Positions 5,854 to 8,435 of a stretch of 8,435 bases of DNA are shown piece by piece (position 1 is the first letter of the stretch; every line of letters begins with the position of its first letter). Source of the DNA: DATKMS01 sp041497995. Lineage in GTDB: Bacteria; Desulfobacterota; Binatia; HRBIN30. Under the pieces are notes generated by a model. It was given only the letters and a program-made list of their open reading frames with translations. It was not told the DNA's origin and searched no databases. The stretch covers positions 1 through 8,435 of the forward strand of contig JBGQHM010000294.1 of NCBI GenBank assembly GCA_041497995.1, read 5' to 3'. The translations under genes were made by a program, and so were the position numbers.

Positions 5854-6313
5854 TGCCCGCGTGCTCGCGCCTCTCCGGCAGCTCAATCACTTCGATGAAC
5901 ATTCCTAGCTTCACCACTCGATCGATGAACGACTCCATTCCGACGGGTTTCACCACATAGCCGTTCGCGCCCAACTCGTAGGCACGATTGATCTCGTTCT
6001 GATTGTCGGTCGACGTAAGCATGATGACCGGGATCTTCATGAGAGCCGGATCGCTCTTCAGGTGAGCCAAGACCTCGAAACCGTCGAGCCTCGGCATGCG
6101 CACGTCCAGAAGAACGACGCTCGGATCAGGATAGGTGCTCGTGTCTCGGTACGCATCGGTCCGGGAGACGTAGTCGACGGCTTCTTGACCGTCCGCCACG
6201 CGGACCAAACGGTTGATGATACCGCCGCGTCGTAGATTCTTCTCGAGTAGCCGCGCGTGGCCGTCATCGTCCTCGACCAAGAGAATCGTGACCTGCTTAC
6301 GTTCAAGGTTCAT
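5825..6313 (-). CDS. Single-domain response regulator, Rcp1/CheY-like
   Basis: This 162-residue protein is a lone receiver domain with no DNA-binding or enzymatic output. Conserved residues are E14/D15/D16 (LLVEDDDGHA), phospho-acceptor D70 (VVLLDVRMPRLDG), T100 (IMLTST) and K122 (VVKPVGMESF). The HARLLEKNLRRGGIINRL segment, the YVSRTDAYRD insert before the D70 strand, and YELGANGYVVKPV are typical of the Rcp1 subfamily, which usually pairs with phytochrome-like kinases. The normal domain ends near EVIELP (141-146); the last 16 residues form a charged tail, partly coded within the overlap with the downstream kinase start. Its ATG overlaps the stop of the membrane kinase gene (ATGA), and it has its own strong ribosome site. 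It probably accepts phosphate from the neighbouring membrane kinase and may pass it on to a phosphotransfer protein or to the second kinase. Confidence 0.93.
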   Translation of the reverse strand: MNLERKQVTILLVEDDDGHARLLEKNLRRGGIINRLVRVADGQEAVDYVSRTDAYRDTSTYPDPSVVLLDVRMPRLDGFEVLAHLKSDPALMKIPVIMLTSTDNQNEINRAYELGANGYVVKPVGMESFIDRVVKLGMFIEVIELPERREHAGNGTERHPAC

Positions 6314-7716
6314 TGCCTACCTCCAATCTCCGCGTAGGGAGTGTTTTGCAGCGTGAACCAAAAAGTGGATCCGGCTCCCGGCGCCGAGTCCACCCAGATC
6401 CGTCCCCCATGCTTCTCGACAATCTTGCGCACAATGGTCAATCCAATCCCCTCTCCCGGACAGTCGCCGTTGGCGAGGCGGCGGAAGAGCCGGAAGACGT
6501 GCTCCTGATCCTCTTTGCGAATCCCAGGGCCGCTGTCCTGAACGAAAAGTCGGCACTCGCCCGCCTCAGTGCGGGCGCCGACACGGATGCGTCGCTCGGG
6601 GGTGGTGCCCATGTACTTGATCGCGTTGTCGATGAGGTTTCCGAACAGGCGGCCCAGCTGAACCGAATCGCCGGTAACTACTGGGAGCGGATCGAACTCG
6701 ACCTCGATTCGCTTTTCTGCGAGTTGGTAGTGCAAGGAGTCGGAGACCTTCTGGGCGAGCTTCTGGAGATCGACCTGCTCAGTCGGGTTGGTGCGCGTGA
6801 CGATGCGCGAGACATTCAACAACGATGTGATCAGCGCATCCATGCGCGCCACCGCCGTCAGGATGAACTGAAGAGATTCCTCGGTGTCGGCCAACGCGGC
6901 GTTGGCTTCGGGAGATCTCCCGTTCCCCTTGTGCAATGCACCCAAACCGATCTGCATTTCGCGCGAGAACCCTTGCACGTTGATGAGCGGCGCGCGCAGG
7001 TCATGGGAGGCAACGTAGAGGAGGTCCTCCATCTCTTGATTGAGCGACTCGAGCCTGGCGCTCTTCTCGGCGAGCACCGCTCCCAGTCGGCTTTTGTTGC
7101 GATACGCCTCCTGAAGCGCAACGCGGCCCTCGAACTCGCGGCGCCGCAACTGTTCCCCGACACCCATGCTCACCAGCGCGATGCCGATGGATGTTGCGAC
7201 GAAGAATGCATTGCAGGCAAACGCGGCCCAGTTGTCGATGTGACCATGAAACAAGGCAGCGCTGACGTAGAGAACCAGCAGGCTCACGATCAGAGCGCTA
7301 ACCTGTGATGGCCGCACGGGCAACAAGAGCGCCACTGCCAAGATGAGGATGATAAAGGCGACATAGTACGGGATCGCATAGCCCATGAGGAGCACAGGCA
7401 CAGCCGCGTTGGCCACAGCTAACCCGAGGCACAGCAAGTGGCAGAGGGCGTACGGAAATTGACGGCCGATGGAGCTGTCGACAAGTACGAGGGCAAGTGC
7501 GCTCAGCACCACGGAGAAGGCGCGTAGACTGAGGAGAGCCGGAAGCAGCTGCGGGTAGAGTAGGTAGTCCATGATGCCGCAAAGCGGTGCAACAGCCACG
7601 GCGAGGAGACACCCTGTGCGCATGCGGCGACGCGTCAGCCTGCGGCGCTCGTCCTCGTATCTGAGAGTTACCGGTTCTCGGTCTCCATCTATCGTTTGGA
7701 GTTGCACCTCACCCAT
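6310..7716 (-). CDS. Membrane-bound sensor histidine kinase with six transmembrane helices
   Basis: The protein has 468 residues from the ATG at 7716-7714. A short basic cytoplasmic N-terminus (RRRLTRRRMRTG, 24-35) precedes about six hydrophobic segments, near 36-54, 58-80, 88-111, 114-133, 138-155 and 164-185, with only short loops. The stimulus is therefore probably sensed within the membrane or through it, as in MASE-type sensors; no PAS or large periplasmic domain is present. A coiled linker (187-232) leads to HisKA with H238 in LYVASHDLRAPLINVQGF, the phytochrome/Rcp1-partner type of H-box. The ATPase part has the N-box FGNLIDNAIKY (N360, N364), G1 QDSGPGI (393-399), the F-box VFRLFRRL (407-414) and G2 GEGIGLTIVRK (421-431). 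It is the first gene of the operon and overlaps the response regulator by four bases. The membrane domain family and its signal are not recognised. Confidence 0.92.
   Translation of the reverse strand: MGEVQLQTIDGDREPVTLRYEDERRRLTRRRMRTGCLLAVAVAPLCGIMDYLLYPQLLPALLSLRAFSVVLSALALVLVDSSIGRQFPYALCHLLCLGLAVANAAVPVLLMGYAIPYYVAFIILILAVALLLPVRPSQVSALIVSLLVLYVSAALFHGHIDNWAAFACNAFFVATSIGIALVSMGVGEQLRRREFEGRVALQEAYRNKSRLGAVLAEKSARLESLNQEMEDLLYVASHDLRAPLINVQGFSREMQIGLGALHKGNGRSPEANAALADTEESLQFILTAVARMDALITSLLNVSRIVTRTNPTEQVDLQKLAQKVSDSLHYQLAEKRIEVEFDPLPVVTGDSVQLGRLFGNLIDNAIKYMGTTPERRIRVGARTEAGECRLFVQDSGPGIRKEDQEHVFRLFRRLANGDCPGEGIGLTIVRKIVEKHGGRIWVDSAPGAGSTFWFTLQNTPYAEIGGRQ
6318..6324 (-). promoter_or_regulatory. 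Shine-Dalgarno site for the response regulator
   Basis: On the minus strand GGAGGTA lies with about 6 bases between the GGAGG core and the ATG at 6313-6311. It falls within the last codons of the upstream kinase gene (coding Gly-Gly-Arg), so the regulator can start on its own site as well as by coupling at the ATGA overlap. Confidence 0.75.
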
Positions 7717-7994
7717 TCGAGCTCATTACGCACCCCAGAGAGCGCACCGCAAGCTCTATGCCACCAACCGCGTGCTGAGAGGTCTCGCTGCAGAACCATT
7801 CGTACCAGGGAGCATCGCCAATGTAGTTCAACGGTGGTGCGTTTTTGGACGCGGCGAAACATGTTGCCAGGAGCTGCCGGCGCGCTTGCGTTCATATGGC
7901 GGGTCGGGTAATTCCGCCGGAGCGTGAGCCCAGTCTTTCCACGGTCGGAATTGTAGATTGGACCGCACCAGCAGCGGCGCAGGAGGGGTGAGCA
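7717..7994. other. Divergent intergenic region
   Basis: These 278 bases separate the start of the minus-strand kinase operon from the start of the plus-strand membrane protein gene, so both promoters should lie here. I find no convincing -35/-10 pair on either strand. The best minus-strand hint is a TTGAAC-like element (revcomp of about 7828-7833), but no matching -10 sits at normal distance. GGCGG (7898-7902) and CCGCC (7914-7918) could pair with an 11-base loop, too weak to name. The short reading frames here show no recognisable protein features, and there is no tRNA or terminator with a T run. Confidence 0.6.
7981..7988 (+). promoter_or_regulatory. Strong Shine-Dalgarno site for the downstream membrane protein
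   Basis: AGGAGGGG ends six bases before the ATG at 7995. It is the best ribosome site in the window and fixes the start of the next gene. Confidence 0.8.
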
Positions 7995-8432
7995 ATGGAG
8001 AGCACCGGCGAGAAACATGACAGTTCCGTGGGAGCGATCTTAGGGTGGGGCAGCTTGGCAATCTTCGCGATCGGTTTTGCCTGGTATGTTGGGGCGCCGT
8101 TGATCATTGGCGAGCGCTGGGCGGATAAGAAGACCGACGCCATCCAATTGGTCAGAGACTCAAAACCGCTCGGAAGCGACACGCTCTACGACATGATCCG
8201 TGCGTTCTCCCTCAAGGCGAAGGAGAAGGACGTCTTCATCGGTGAGTTTAGCTGGGACGCGATTCAGCAGGACGGGCCTGAGTACCAGGTAACCCTGCTG
8301 TGGACAGAAGGCTCAGAGCGCAAAGTTGCGGTGTGGCGCGTGAACCTGAAGACCAAAGACATTCGGCCGCAGGGCAACGAGGCGTCTGGCTTGCCACAGC
8401 GACTTGCCGGTGAACCCGGCTCGCACCCCTAA
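7995..8432 (+). CDS. Small single-helix membrane protein of unknown function
   Basis: The protein has 145 residues and I do not recognise its family. A short polar N-terminus (1-12) is followed by one hydrophobic segment (about 14-38, with GWGSLAIFAIGFAWYVGAPL) that would act as an uncleaved anchor, and then a soluble domain of about 100 residues. The soluble part looks folded: a helix (TLYDMIRAFSLKAKE, 63-77), then alternating strands, FIGEFSWDAIQ (81-91), EYQVTLLWTEG (96-106) and KVAVWRVNLKT (110-120), followed by DIRPQGNEAS and a loose Pro/Gly-rich tail. No lipobox, metal site or catalytic motif is visible. The side on which the domain sits is uncertain: charges around the helix (K7 before, E40/R41/K45/K46 after) could be read as placing the C-terminus inside. 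The start is supported by a strong Shine-Dalgarno. It is divergent from the sensor kinase operon; any link to that operon is only positional. Only three bases follow the stop. Confidence 0.75.
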   Translation: MESTGEKHDSSVGAILGWGSLAIFAIGFAWYVGAPLIIGERWADKKTDAIQLVRDSKPLGSDTLYDMIRAFSLKAKEKDVFIGEFSWDAIQQDGPEYQVTLLWTEGSERKVAVWRVNLKTKDIRPQGNEASGLPQRLAGEPGSHP

Positions 8433-8435
8433 CCC

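Noticed and set aside
4555..5898. Two long plus-strand open frames (4555-5199 and 5200-5898) opposite the hybrid kinase
   Set aside because: Both are antisense shadows; their His-, Arg- and Asp-rich composition mirrors the kinase codons and no domain is recognisable.
6313..7308. A 331-codon plus-strand open frame opposite the membrane kinase
   Set aside because: It is the antisense shadow of a kinase gene whose H-, N- and G-boxes are clear; it has no motif and no ribosome site.
7571..8061. Short frames on both strands across the divergent intergenic region
   Set aside because: They overlap the starts of well-supported genes, are Arg/Cys-rich, and have no ribosome site or domain.
1..8435. 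Mobile element, phage, defence system or CRISPR array
   Set aside because: No transposase, integrase, terminal repeats, spaced direct repeats or defence-type domains are present; gene content is chromosomal housekeeping and signalling.

Overview
The window is GC-rich, gene-dense bacterial DNA with short gaps and overlapping genes. Nothing in it marks a phage, plasmid, transposon, CRISPR array or RNA gene. The gene types (a multi-membrane histidine kinase, an Rcp1-like regulator, a TtuA/TtuB pair, a TrmI-type tRNA methyltransferase) fit a Gram-negative-type, environmental, possibly uncultured lineage such as a former deltaproteobacterium. That placement is a guess: no marker gene here settles it.

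Left part (1-3643, all plus strand): the 3' end of an isochorismatase-family hydrolase and a CoA-pyrophosphatase-like Nudix hydrolase come first. Then follow three genes that together describe modification of the tRNA T-loop: ttuB (ubiquitin-like sulfur carrier ending in Gly-Gly), ttuA (2-thiouridine synthetase for U54) and trmI (m1A58 methyltransferase). ttuB and ttuA overlap at their stop and start. A 5-formyltetrahydrofolate cyclo-ligase-family gene follows trmI closely and may belong to the same transcript. In Thermus thermophilus, A58 methylation and U54 thiolation are functionally linked, so finding both in one gene run suggests a T-loop modification operon.

Middle (3644-4402): a short non-coding gap with a small AT-rich inverted repeat precedes a protein with two tandem ABM-like (dimeric alpha/beta barrel) domains, function unknown. 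Its stop codon overlaps that of the convergent kinase gene through one shared CTAG.

Right part (4399-7716, minus strand): a three-gene signalling operon, transcribed right to left: a six-helix membrane histidine kinase, an Rcp1/CheY-like single-domain response regulator, and a soluble REC-PAS-HisKA-HATPase kinase. Adjacent genes overlap by 4 and 29 bases. No DNA-binding or enzymatic output domain is encoded in the window, so the target of the cascade is not visible. A 278-base divergent intergenic region separates this operon from a small single-helix membrane protein of unknown function (7995-8432) with a strong Shine-Dalgarno sequence.

Most of the window is ordinary chromosomal gene content. 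The points most worth following are the T-loop operon and its possible folate link, the output-less phosphorelay cluster, and the uncharacterised tandem-ABM and membrane proteins.
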